Shown: one piece after another, positions 16,647 through 24,828 of the stretch
Position numbering within the stretch: position 1 is the first letter of the stretch
How the letters are laid out: each line of letters begins with the position of its first letter
NCBI GenBank assembly: GCA_029939535.1
Contig: JAOZST010000024.1
Coordinates: 1 to 30,811, forward strand
DNA length: 30,811 nucleotides
Direction: 5' to 3'
Source: NBML01 sp029939535
Lineage (GTDB): Bacteria > Desulfobacterota > Desulfobacteria > Desulfobacterales > Desulfobacteraceae
Notes under the pieces: generated by a model
Databases searched by the model: none
Told to the model about the DNA's origin: nothing
Seen by the model: only the letters and a program-made list of their open reading frames with translations
Position numbers and translations under genes: made by a program

Positions 16647-17068
16647 ATACTGTTTTTATTTTATTTCCAATCTTGATTTGAATCTTAATCAGGATCAGAT
16701 CTTCAAACAGATCTGGATAGGTGTCTGCAATTTTTTTCAGCGTTTTTTCCGATCGCTGAACAAATAATCCATTCCTTTCCCTGCCGTTCTTAAGTTCACG
16801 AAAAGGAATCCATTTCCCTGTCAGCTCCCTGCCCTGGCAATGGAGTACATAGCCCAGAACAGGCATAACAATCCAGGGATTGATATGAAGATCTGATTGA
16901 AACCGGCCCAGATTATCCAGGGAAAATGGTTTTCCAAATATTTTCAAAGTCAGCCGGCCATTGGCATATTTCCCGCTTGTCCTCTGGGCTGCAAGGGAAA
17001 GATCGCAATCCTTTAATTGATTTTTCAAGGAGTTTAAACACTTCCATGGCATTGGTAAATTGCTGCAT
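16531..17068 (-). pseudogene. DUF3786 protein gene, frameshifted and 3'-truncated
   Basis: The main frame contains a clear DUF3786 core: [80 protein letters not shown]. The N-terminus lies in another frame: an ATG at 17068 with AGGGG nine bases upstream reads [16 protein letters not shown], the usual start of these proteins. Dropping one base from the A-run on the minus strand (T-run 17021-17025) joins the two into one sensible frame. After PDLFEDL the typical C-terminal half is missing, and the frame runs on into antisense of the Nudix gene. So it carries a frameshift and a lost 3' end. A sequencing error could explain the first but not the second. Function of DUF3786 is unknown. Confidence 0.7.
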
Positions 17069-17129
17069 ATATTATTCCCCTGGTTATTATTTTATGGGTC
17101 AATATTTCAGGCAATCTTCTGGCTGGTCC

Positions 17130-17158
17130 TTTACAAAACCAGGCCTTGGACTTATATT
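17130..17158 (+). promoter_or_regulatory. Sigma70-like promoter for the rdgB series
   Basis: TTTACA (17130-17135), 17-base spacer, TATATT (17153-17158, 5 of 6). The predicted start near 17165 leaves ~33 bases before the TTG start of rdgB. Confidence 0.5.
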
Positions 17159-17197
17159 AACCCTTAAATTAAATCAACCCCTAATCGGAGTAATCCA

Positions 17198-17839
17198 TTG
17201 AACCAGATAATTGTTCTTGCCACCACCAACAAAGGGAAAACACGGGAAATCAGGGAGATGCTCAAAGGCTTTCCCATTGAAATCAAAAACCTGGATGATT
17301 TCGGCCCCATTCCTGAAGTTATTGAAGATGGAGAAACCTTTGACGACAACGCCTATCAAAAAGCATCCTTTACTGCAAAAGTGTTGGGATATCCTGCCAT
17401 TGCAGATGATTCAGGTCTGTGTGTGGAAGCCCTTGACGGAGCGCCAGGGGTATATTCAGCCCGGTATGCCGGAGAAAACGCCAATGATGCAGACAATGTG
17501 CAAAAACTGTTAAAAGAATTAAAAGACAAGGAAAACAGGAACGCAGCCTTTCAATGCGTGATATCCATTGCCGTTCCCACGGGTGCGGCCCTGACCTATG
17601 AGGGCAGCTGTGAAGGCATAATTACCAGGGAACCAGCCGGAGAAAACGGATTTGGATATGATCCCCTGTTCTTTTTCCCTAAATTTAACAAAACCTTTGC
17701 CCAGCTCTCCATGGAAGAAAAAGCATTGGTCAGCCACCGTGGAAAGGCATTCAGGGAAGTGACCCTTGAAATGGATAAAATCCTTGAATGGATTGACATG
17801 ACAATGCCCAGGTTTGCCAGCGTCCCCTGCAAAGAATAG
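17198..17839 (+). CDS. rdgB: Non-canonical purine NTP pyrophosphatase (RdgB/HAM1)
   Basis: 213-residue enzyme that hydrolyses dITP, ITP and XTP to the monophosphates plus pyrophosphate, keeping damaged purines out of nucleic acids. Family motifs in order: ATTNKGKTREI at the N-terminus, PEVIEDGETFDDNAYQKA, AIADDSGLCVEALDGAPGVYSARYAG with the metal-binding acidic residues, GENGFGYDPLFFFP, and SHRGKAF near the end. The start is TTG with GGAG nine bases upstream; no better codon exists and MNQIIVLATTNKGK fits the family. A short extra tail follows the core. It heads a tightly spaced plus-strand series; the nitroreductase begins 20 bases after its stop. Confidence 0.96.
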   Translation: MNQIIVLATTNKGKTREIREMLKGFPIEIKNLDDFGPIPEVIEDGETFDDNAYQKASFTAKVLGYPAIADDSGLCVEALDGAPGVYSARYAGENANDADNVQKLLKELKDKENRNAAFQCVISIAVPTGAALTYEGSCEGIITREPAGENGFGYDPLFFFPKFNKTFAQLSMEEKALVSHRGKAFREVTLEMDKILEWIDMTMPRFASVPCKE

Positions 17840-17859
17840 ACAACCAAAGGAGAACAAAC

Positions 17860-18441
17860 ATGAAATCTTTTAAAGAACTGGTAAGGGAAAACCGCTCCTG
17901 CAGACGGTTTGACAATTCCCATCAAATTGACACCCAGACCCTGAAAGAGCTTGTGGACCTGGCCCGGCACACTGCTTCGGCTGCTAATAAACAGCCGTTG
18001 AAATACATTCTCTCCACGGATGAACGCAAAAATGAAGAGATTTTTTCCTGTCTTGGGTGGGCAGCCTATTTAACGGACTGGAAAGGCCCTGAAAAGAAAG
18101 AGCAGCCCTCAGCCTATATAGTGGTCATGGGGGACCATACCGTGGCAGACAAATTCTGGTGCGACCACGGGATTGCTGCCCAGACCATTCTTCTGGGTGC
18201 CAGAGACAAAGGCCTTGCCGGCTGCATGTTCGGCTCCATCAACATCAAAAAGCTCAAAGGTTTTTTAAATATTCAAGACCATCTGGAGGTCAAGCTGGTC
18301 ATTGCCCTGGGCAAACCCGTTGAAACCATCCAGGTAGACGAGATAGATGAGGGCGGGGATATCAAATATTTCAGGGATGAAAACCAGGTACATCATGTGC
18401 CTAAAAGAAAATTGAGTGATCTCATTGTCAGCTCCTGGTAA
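17860..18441 (+). CDS. Nitroreductase-family FMN protein
   Basis: 193-residue flavin reductase fold. The N-terminal RENRSCRRFD is the FMN-phosphate-binding 'R.S.R.f' motif. A helix with ARHTASAANKQP follows (the S..N.QP flavin motif). DHGIAAQTILLGARDKGLAGCMFGSI is the conserved dimer and flavin region, and VIALGKPVE closes the core. It should bind FMN and use NAD(P)H or another donor; the true substrate is unknown. AAAGGAG precedes the ATG. It sits between rdgB and the radical SAM gene with short gaps, consistent with cotranscription. Confidence 0.9.
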   Translation: MKSFKELVRENRSCRRFDNSHQIDTQTLKELVDLARHTASAANKQPLKYILSTDERKNEEIFSCLGWAAYLTDWKGPEKKEQPSAYIVVMGDHTVADKFWCDHGIAAQTILLGARDKGLAGCMFGSINIKKLKGFLNIQDHLEVKLVIALGKPVETIQVDEIDEGGDIKYFRDENQVHHVPKRKLSDLIVSSW

Positions 18442-18450
18442 ACAGTTTCC

Positions 18451-20235
18451 ATGAAGATCCTCTTTGTAAACCCGGCCTGCCTTGATAAAAGGGTCTTCAA
18501 TGACGACGACAAAGTGATTCCCATTGGCCTTTACTACATGGCTGCACTGCTCCTTGAAAACAAGTTTGACGTCCGCATCCTGAACCTGGCTTCCCCTGCC
18601 GGAATTGATGAAATGCAAGGGCAAAAAACTCAACCCAGGCAGAATAGCAATGATTCCGTCCATGATTCCGCCCAGGACCCTATACTGGCCTTTACAGCAG
18701 TGATTGAAAAAGAAAAACCTGATTTTATTGGATTCTCCGTAACCAATCCCACCAGGATCAATGCCCTGGCCTGTGCCAGGGCAGCCAGAAAAATTCTGCC
18801 CCATGCCTGGATTGTATTTGGCGGACCTGCCCCTGGTTTTATGGGAGATTACTTATTAAAAACCTGCCCGGAAATTGATATTATTGTCCGGGGGGAAGGA
18901 GAATCCACCTGCCTTGCCCTGGTAAAATCCATTAAAAAAGGAGAGTCCTTCAAGGGCAGGAATGTAAAAGGGATAAAAGGCATTCTCTTTCATGAAAATA
19001 ACAAAATTATTGACACAGGACCGGCTGAACCGATTCAAGATCTGGATTCCCTGGTACATCCGTCCAAATATTTTGTATTTCAGCATTTGTCCATGTCCAG
19101 GGGATGCCCCGGTAAATGCACGTTTTGCAACTCCCCGAAATTCTGGGGGGCTTCCGGCATAAGGTTCCATTCCGCCCAATGGCTTGCCATGGAAATCCAG
19201 GCCCTGGCCAAAAAAGGAATTACTCATTTTTATATCTCAGATGATACATTTACCATGGACAGGAACCGGGTCATTGAGTTTTGCAGCCTTATTATTTCAG
19301 CAGGTATTACAATCACCTGGAATGCAATCTCCCGGGTGGATTATATTGACAAAGAACTGCTTTCCAACATGAGAAAAGCAGGCTGCATCCAGATCAGCTT
19401 TGGTGTGGAATCAGGTGCTGAAAAAATTAAAAAAACTCTGGGCAAACCCATGAGCAATAAAAAATGTATCCAGGCCTTTTCCCTGACCCTGTCCCATGGA
19501 ATAATGCCCCGGGCCTATTTTATTTACGGATCCCCCGGGGAAACCTGGGATACCATCCAGGAAAGCGTGGATCTGCTTATTAAACTCAGACCCCTTGGTG
19601 CTATTTTTTACATGCTGGTGATTTTCCCAGGTACCCATCTATACAAATATGCCCTTGAAAAAAGACTTGTCACCCATGAAATCTGGGACCAGGACATTGA
19701 AGACCTTCCATGGTTTGATTTGGATGACAACCTTGACTTCCCCCAGGTAAAAGCCTTTGGAAAGAAGCTTAGGCAAACCTTTTACACGAATCTAAACCAG
19801 TTTGCCGACAGCATCGACCTGAAAGAGGATAAAAGTCTTTATCCTTTTCATGCTGATTTCCTTTCCAGGCTTGCCATGACCTTTTCCCATGGAGAGTATT
19901 CCAATGATCCCAGGATAAAAAATCCTGACAAAATTGCAGAAAAACTTTTTAACAGGTCCCTGACCTATTTACCCCAGCCAAGAGCCTTTTTGGGAATTGC
20001 CATGCTGCTCCAAAAAAGAAAAAACTTTGACCAGGCTGTCACGCTTTTTGAAAAAGGACTTGGCCATTTTCCCGGCAATAAAGACCTGTCCATGGGTATG
20101 GGAATCTGTCTAATGAACCAGGGCAGGTTTAAAAAAGCCCTGACATTTTTCACCCCGTTCAGGAATGAATCCGGCATGGGGCATTATATAAATATTTGTA
20201 ACTCCCAGGATACACGCCATGAATCAAGACTATAA
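18451..20235 (+). CDS. B12-binding-domain radical SAM protein with C-terminal TPR-like tail
   Basis: 594 residues. The N-terminus (MKILFVNPACLD...VIPIGLYYMAALLLENKFDVRILNL, then FIGFSVTNP and IVFGGPAP) has the cobalamin-binding Rossmann fold, but the DxHxxG cobalt-ligand motif is not visible. The radical SAM core begins with C219-x3-C223-x2-C226 (SRGCPGKCTFCN), which holds the 4Fe-4S cluster, and continues with HFYISDDTFTMD and QISFGVESG. Residues ~525-585 resemble two TPR-like helices (AVTLFEKGLGHFPGNKD). Family members methylate or rearrange unactivated carbons; substrate unknown. It starts 9 bases after the nitroreductase and overlaps the DUF6178 gene by 17 bases. Confidence 0.9.
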   Translation: MKILFVNPACLDKRVFNDDDKVIPIGLYYMAALLLENKFDVRILNLASPAGIDEMQGQKTQPRQNSNDSVHDSAQDPILAFTAVIEKEKPDFIGFSVTNPTRINALACARAARKILPHAWIVFGGPAPGFMGDYLLKTCPEIDIIVRGEGESTCLALVKSIKKGESFKGRNVKGIKGILFHENNKIIDTGPAEPIQDLDSLVHPSKYFVFQHLSMSRGCPGKCTFCNSPKFWGASGIRFHSAQWLAMEIQALAKKGITHFYISDDTFTMDRNRVIEFCSLIISAGITITWNAISRVDYIDKELLSNMRKAGCIQISFGVESGAEKIKKTLGKPMSNKKCIQAFSLTLSHGIMPRAYFIYGSPGETWDTIQESVDLLIKLRPLGAIFYMLVIFPGTHLYKYALEKRLVTHEIWDQDIEDLPWFDLDDNLDFPQVKAFGKKLRQTFYTNLNQFADSIDLKEDKSLYPFHADFLSRLAMTFSHGEYSNDPRIKNPDKIAEKLFNRSLTYLPQPRAFLGIAMLLQKRKNFDQAVTLFEKGLGHFPGNKDLSMGMGICLMNQGRFKKALTFFTPFRNESGMGHYINICNSQDTRHESRL

Positions 20236-22021
20236 ACTTGCAAATCTTCAAAATCGGGAAATAAAACTCAGGGCCCAGCGCCAGGAAATTTTAACAAGCC
20301 AGTCGGAAAAAGCCCTGGACATGATCCTTGATGCCCCCTCCCCTGCCTCCCTGGTCCAGTCCTTTCCAGACCAGGACCTTTATTTTCTCATGCACAACAT
20401 CGGGGTACATGATTTTATGCCCATACTGGCCATGGCCACATCTGCCCAATGGGAATATATCCTGGATGTTGAAGTCTGGGAAGATGACCAGATGGACATT
20501 CATATGATGACCCAGGCTTTTAACCTGCTTTTCAAGGCAGATCCAAAACGATTGCTCCGCTGGGTCATAACGGAGAAACCTGAGTTTTTCGAATTTTATT
20601 TATTTAAAAATATGACCATAAAAATCAGGGAGCATGATGAATGGACTCCTTCGGATTTTGATGATTATATCACCCTTGATGATAAATTTTATTTCCGATT
20701 CCCCCATCAGGAAGATCCAGATGGTAAAAAAGACTCCAGCGAGGCTCCAGATAAGTCTCAATCCCAGGACCAGGATCAGGATCAGGATCAATTGCTGGAT
20801 CAGCCTTTATTTGAGGATGCAGCAAAGCTTATTGAAAAAATGCTCAGGACGCTTGCTGAAATGGATTTGTCTGTATTCCACGGTCTATTACTGGAAACCA
20901 ACGCTGTGCTGTCAGCAGAAACCGAAGAAGAGCAGTTCCGCCTGAAAACCCTTCGCCTGGCAGAGAAAGGTTTCCTTCCCACCCACGAGGCAATTGGAAT
21001 ATACCAGCCCACGGATTTAAAAGCCCTTCGGAAACGACCGGCAAGCATCAGGAATCAGCAAGTCTATGATCCTGAAATCCCGCTGCCTCCCCAGTTTTTC
21101 ACTCAATTTATTGAAGGGGATAACCTCTTTGTCAAATCTTTGGGCCTTCTGGATCCAGACTTTCTTTTACAGCTTCAATCTGAAATTGCAGCATTGATCA
21201 ATAAAATTGTATCTGCAGACAAAATTAAAATCAGAAACAAAGAATCCATTGAAAATACGATCAAAAAGGCCACAGCATACCTGAGCCTTGGCCTTGAGGT
21301 TATTCTCAAGGGGGATTTACGGATTGAAATGGCCAGAGATATTATCAGTGAATACTTTCTTGAAGATATTTTCAGAACCGGCTCCAGAGCAGGTATACAG
21401 CTTAAGACCAAGGCCAGAAAATGGTTTGATAAAAGTTTCATGAAGGAAAAAAGTCTACCCTTAAGTTTCCTGTCAGAACAATACCTTGGGGTGATCGGAG
21501 GACTTCTCATTGACAGGCCCATGTTCTATGACAATTACCAGGAAGGAGAATTATACCGTCATTTTAAAAGCCTTGCAGACATCAACACAACTGACAAAAA
21601 CCTGGACCAGATCATCCACCTGGACCGGGTACTGGACCAGCTGCCCCTGGATATAAATTCCTTTACCCATGGTGTATTAACCTACAAAAGCCTGTTCCTC
21701 ACCCTGTGGGCCAGAAACAGGATCGGTTTGGATACCTGGCCTGAATGCAGGTTAGCACCCATTGACCCCCAAAGATTCAAACCTTTTTTTGCAGACCTTT
21801 TTTCTTCACACACCCCTGGAAAAATTGAGAAGAGAAAAGGCAGTGACCTTTTACTATGGGCAGCAAAAGCTGTTGAATGCCAAGGGGATGAACTGCCAGA
21901 ACCTTTCCAGGAAGTAATGTCCAGCCTAATAAAAGAAATTGAAGAAGAATACGGTGCAGTGGATCCAGCCAATCTTGATCCCCGGTTTATAAACCATTTC
22001 CTATTGGCCCCTGGTATCTGA
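20219..22021 (+). CDS. DUF6178-family protein
   Basis: 600-residue soluble protein that I assign to DUF6178, a family I know only from deltaproteobacteria and with no established function. Typical features are the N-terminal ALDMILDAPSPASLVQSFPDQDLYFLMHNIG, then QWEYILDVEVWEDDQ and WVITEKPEFFEFYLFKNM. A charged, variable insert around 165-200 contains a Gln-Asp run encoded by four hexamer copies (20765-20788). The C-terminal half is helical, ending GLDTWPECRLAPIDPQRFKPFFADLF. No catalytic motif or membrane segment is visible. It overlaps the radical SAM gene by 17 bases, implying translational coupling and possibly a shared process. The roadblock gene follows after 54 bases. Confidence 0.72.
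   Translation: MNQDYKLANLQNREIKLRAQRQEILTSQSEKALDMILDAPSPASLVQSFPDQDLYFLMHNIGVHDFMPILAMATSAQWEYILDVEVWEDDQMDIHMMTQAFNLLFKADPKRLLRWVITEKPEFFEFYLFKNMTIKIREHDEWTPSDFDDYITLDDKFYFRFPHQEDPDGKKDSSEAPDKSQSQDQDQDQDQLLDQPLFEDAAKLIEKMLRTLAEMDLSVFHGLLLETNAVLSAETEEEQFRLKTLRLAEKGFLPTHEAIGIYQPTDLKALRKRPASIRNQQVYDPEIPLPPQFFTQFIEGDNLFVKSLGLLDPDFLLQLQSEIAALINKIVSADKIKIRNKESIENTIKKATAYLSLGLEVILKGDLRIEMARDIISEYFLEDIFRTGSRAGIQLKTKARKWFDKSFMKEKSLPLSFLSEQYLGVIGGLLIDRPMFYDNYQEGELYRHFKSLADINTTDKNLDQIIHLDRVLDQLPLDINSFTHGVLTYKSLFLTLWARNRIGLDTWPECRLAPIDPQRFKPFFADLFSSHTPGKIEKRKGSDLLLWAAKAVECQGDELPEPFQEVMSSLIKEIEEEYGAVDPANLDPRFINHFLLAPGI
20765..20788 (+). repeat. Hexamer tandem repeat inside the DUF6178 gene
   Basis: CAGGAC followed by three CAGGAT units, encoding a Gln-Asp run (residues 183-190) in the variable charged insert. 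Such runs usually change length by slippage without breaking the frame. Confidence 0.9.
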
Positions 22022-22075
22022 AAAATATATGGACATCATATTGCACAATTCATTGATTTGCGTTACCATTCTGCC

Positions 22076-22462
22076 ATGTTTAATCAAAATCAGCTTGATG
22101 CAATTGACAATGTGATTCAAACCGACCTTATTGCAGCCGGACTGGACCATGTCATTTTTATGGATATGGGTGGGAATGCCATTGCCAAACATGACAATGG
22201 GAAAAGTTATCTGGATTCAACTGCCTTTACTGCCCTGGCTGCCGGTAATTATGCAGCCGTTGACGCCATGGCGAAACTCGTTGGTGAATCTGAATTTTCA
22301 TTGTTGTTTCATAAAGGCAAAAAATTAAGCATCCATTTCAGTAAAGTTACAGAAGATACACTTTTAATTTCCATGTTCAACAAAACAATATCACTGGGCC
22401 TTGTGAGATTAAAAGTAACCAGGGCCATCAAGGAAATCAATCAGATAATAATCAAAGGCTGA
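22076..22462 (+). CDS. Roadblock/LC7-domain protein (MglB-like)
   Basis: 128-residue single roadblock domain. It has an N-terminal helix (NQLDAIDNVIQTDLIAAG), the central DHVIFMDMGGNAIAKHDNG strand-turn-strand, a helix (DAMAKLVG), and SEFSLLFHKGKKLSIHFSKVTEDTLLISMFN strands. Roadblock proteins form dimers that bind Ras-like GTPases; in Myxococcus the roadblock protein MglB is the GAP of MglA. The ATG at 22076 is chosen over an in-frame TTG at 22058 because MFNQNQLDAID fits the family; neither has a clear ribosome-binding site. It directly precedes the MglA-like gene, the same order as mglBA. Confidence 0.85.
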   Translation: MFNQNQLDAIDNVIQTDLIAAGLDHVIFMDMGGNAIAKHDNGKSYLDSTAFTALAAGNYAAVDAMAKLVGESEFSLLFHKGKKLSIHFSKVTEDTLLISMFNKTISLGLVRLKVTRAIKEINQIIIKG

Positions 22463-22475
22463 TCTATTTTTAAAT

Positions 22476-22504
22476 CACGACACCTGTATACAGGAGGTGT
22501 CGTG
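22476..22504 (+). promoter_or_regulatory. Hairpin overlapping the GTPase ribosome-binding site
   Basis: A perfect 10-bp stem (CACGACACCT at 22476-22485, AGGTGTCGTG at 22495-22504) with a 9-base loop. Nested in it is a 12-bp palindrome, CCTGTATACAGG (22483-22494). The 3' arm ends at the first base of the GGGGAGGG ribosome-binding site. No T-run follows, so it is not a standard terminator. It could tune translation of the GTPase relative to the roadblock protein, or be a protein-binding site. Confidence 0.55.
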
Positions 22505-22516
22505 GGGAGGGCGAAC

Positions 22517-23122
22517 TTGGCGCTCATCAACATAAAGACCAAAGAAGTTCAGATCAAGATAGTTTATTATGGCCCTGGAAGAGGCGGAAAGACAACAAAC
22601 CTTGAATACATAAACCAGACCTACCAGGATCGTATCAAGACAGAGATGGTCAGTCTTAAAACCCATGACGATCGAACGCTTTTTTTCGATTTTCTACCCT
22701 TTGATGTGGGCCAGATCAAAGGATTTGACGTAACCATACAATTATATACCGTTCCCGGACAGGTAAAATATAATGCAACCCGGAAACTGGTCCTGAGAGG
22801 TGTTGATGGTATTGTCTTTGTTGCTGATGTTCAAAAGGAGCAGCGGAAAAAAAATATCGAGTCTTTAAATCAATTGTATGAAAATCTTAAAACCTATAAC
22901 CTTGACCTGTTTGAGATGCCCCTGATTATGCAGTACAACAAAATAGATCTGAAACAATCCAATATCCCGATTCTGTCTTCCCAAACCCTGCAAAAAGATC
23001 TTAACGGACATTTAAGAGTTCCTGCTTTTGAGGCTAGTGCATTAAGCGGAGGCAACGTGATTCTTACATTGAAAAAAATTATATCCATAACACTGGCATC
23101 TATTCAAGATCAACTTTTTTAA
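22517..23122 (+). CDS. MglA-like Ras-superfamily GTPase
   Basis: 201-residue small GTPase close to bacterial MglA, the polarity switch of gliding and pili positioning. P-loop GPGRGGKT (19-26, Lys25), switch region DDRTLFFDFLP, TVPGQV in place of the usual DxxGQ, GVDGIVFVADVQ, and the guanine-specificity motif NKID in QYNKIDL. The Arg of DRTLFFDF and the Gln of PGQ, which correspond to MglA catalytic residues, seem to be kept. I choose the TTG at 22517 (MALINIKTKE), which fits MglA starts and has GGGGAGGG five bases upstream, over the GTG at 22502. The roadblock gene precedes it and the duplicated-domain gene follows 10 bases on. Confidence 0.93.
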   Translation: MALINIKTKEVQIKIVYYGPGRGGKTTNLEYINQTYQDRIKTEMVSLKTHDDRTLFFDFLPFDVGQIKGFDVTIQLYTVPGQVKYNATRKLVLRGVDGIVFVADVQKEQRKKNIESLNQLYENLKTYNLDLFEMPLIMQYNKIDLKQSNIPILSSQTLQKDLNGHLRVPAFEASALSGGNVILTLKKIISITLASIQDQLF

Positions 23123-23132
23123 GGAGGTTTTT

Positions 23133-24827
23133 TTGGATTCGTTTACAGAACTCAAGCAAGTCATTGATTCAATGGAATCAAGTATTGAAAAGGATCTTGT
23201 TAATAATTTTCAACGACTGCTTTCAATCATTGGCGGCCAGTATTCAGACAAAACTGAAGTGACATCTATTATAAAAATGATGCAGGCCCTGGGCAAATAT
23301 CTGGGTTCAAAAAAAGACAATGCCCATAAAGATTCCATACCTGTGTTAAAATCATTTGCCCATGAGCTTAAAAAGCTTATCCTCAACCCGGATTTTACCA
23401 GAGAACAGACCAATCAAATTATATCTGGATGTATTAAAAACTACAAATCTTTGAAAAGTAAAATCACTTTTCAACCCCTGGTAAGTGTAAAGGAAATCCA
23501 GGATTTAAAGGCCGTAATTCTTGCTGTTGACTGGGAAATTTCAGATGCAACCATGAAAACCTTTGATTCCGTGACCACCCGACTATTAAATCAATTAAAA
23601 TCCCAGAAGATCCTTCATGCCTTTTTACGGATTATCCATAGCATGGGGCGGTATATTGCCTCAAAAAAGGCAAATGCCCATAAAGATTCCATTTTTTTAT
23701 TGCGCTCTGTTTTTGAAAATTTTGAAAGAGTTATCCAGAATCCTGAAATGCCGTTTCAAGAAAAAAAGCAATTGATAGAAAGTGATGTCAATGCCTTCCA
23801 TAATTTTAAGAGGGAGATAGCCTCTTTAAAAAATAATATTACAACGCCCACCCAAGAAACCGAAGATGAAATTATCCAGCCCGCACTCTCCCACGTCAAG
23901 CCCTCCAACAAAAATGCTGCCCAGGATGTGGTACCGTTACGCCAGTTGTCACAGGAAGAAACTTCAATGAACGGGCAATCCCTGGATTCAGAAATCATAG
24001 CACCGGCTTTGGCAGGCGGGGAAAAAAAGTCACAAGCCCATCGGGATATTATGGATGAACTTTTCAGTGTTAAAGAAACACCGGCTGATGAATTGCTGGA
24101 TGCCATTCACCTGGCAGAGATTCACGGCCCGGATCAGCAGAAGGACTCGAATGAACCCACAAAAGAAGAGCTACAGAGAAAAGGAATTAAAAATTTTACC
24201 CCCAGGCGTATGGACAATGAACCCATACCTGAAATCGAAAATCGCCTGGATGAATTTTTCAGCCTGGATATCTCTGAAAACAAAACAACTATCAAAGATA
24301 ATAATCTTACCCTGGAATCTGACCAGAAAGATCCTGTCCACCCTTCAGATGATAACTCCCTAGAGGTCATTGAACCCAGTGAGGCAAGTGAGGCCATTAT
24401 ACCGTTTCAGGATGAAGATGAGTCTTTTCAGGAAAACCCAAATGAAGAGGATACTGCCCTGGCAGCTGTCAACAGGTTAAAAACTCTTGTGGAAACCCAT
24501 GATGGATTATTGGAAGATAAATCTCTGACCATCATGGATAAAGATCTTTCCAAATTAAAAAACCTCTGGCAGGATGATCTTGACAAAACCATGCTGATTG
24601 GTATCATATCCGGACTGGTTCTGTTATTAAAAAATCGGTCTTTGCCGGCTTCACAGGAGATCGGAGCTATGGAGAGCAAAGAAGCCCAGGCCAATTCAGA
24701 GCAGTCAATACCAGATCAATCGATACCGGAGGAACCTGTATCAGAACAATCCATATCTGATAAATTGGATACCCCTCCCTTAAGTTTTTGGGGAAAACTC
24801 AAATCCATAGTTTCATATAAAAAATAA
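23133..24827 (+). CDS. Unrecognised 564-residue protein with an internal domain duplication
   Basis: I do not recognise this family. Two related helical domains occupy roughly 15-115 and 130-230. Their best-kept block is GKYLGSKKDNAHKDSI (54-69) in the first and GRYIASKKANAHKDSI (172-187) in the second; 20 bases of the coding DNA are identical there. The rest (~240-540) is acidic, low in order and rich in short repeated motifs: EIIQPAL and EIIAPAL, then MDELFS and LDEFFS. The tail ends SFWGKLKSIVSYKK, a possible amphipathic membrane or partner contact. The start is TTG with a perfect AAGGAGG that overlaps the GTPase stop. Layout suggests a scaffold or effector of the GTPase (inference). Confidence 0.85.
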   Translation: MDSFTELKQVIDSMESSIEKDLVNNFQRLLSIIGGQYSDKTEVTSIIKMMQALGKYLGSKKDNAHKDSIPVLKSFAHELKKLILNPDFTREQTNQIISGCIKNYKSLKSKITFQPLVSVKEIQDLKAVILAVDWEISDATMKTFDSVTTRLLNQLKSQKILHAFLRIIHSMGRYIASKKANAHKDSIFLLRSVFENFERVIQNPEMPFQEKKQLIESDVNAFHNFKREIASLKNNITTPTQETEDEIIQPALSHVKPSNKNAAQDVVPLRQLSQEETSMNGQSLDSEIIAPALAGGEKKSQAHRDIMDELFSVKETPADELLDAIHLAEIHGPDQQKDSNEPTKEELQRKGIKNFTPRRMDNEPIPEIENRLDEFFSLDISENKTTIKDNNLTLESDQKDPVHPSDDNSLEVIEPSEASEAIIPFQDEDESFQENPNEEDTALAAVNRLKTLVETHDGLLEDKSLTIMDKDLSKLKNLWQDDLDKTMLIGIISGLVLLLKNRSLPASQEIGAMESKEAQANSEQSIPDQSIPEEPVSEQSISDKLDTPPLSFWGKLKSIVSYKK

Positions 24828-24828
24828 A

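Noticed and set aside
20765..20788. Hexamer repeat as a CRISPR or regulatory repeat
   Set aside because: Units are six bases without spacers and lie in frame within a coding region, giving a Gln-Asp run.
22502..22516. GTG at 22502 as the GTPase start
   Set aside because: It would place the strong GGGGAGGG inside the coding region; the TTG at 22517 fits MglA N-termini and ribosome-binding-site spacing.
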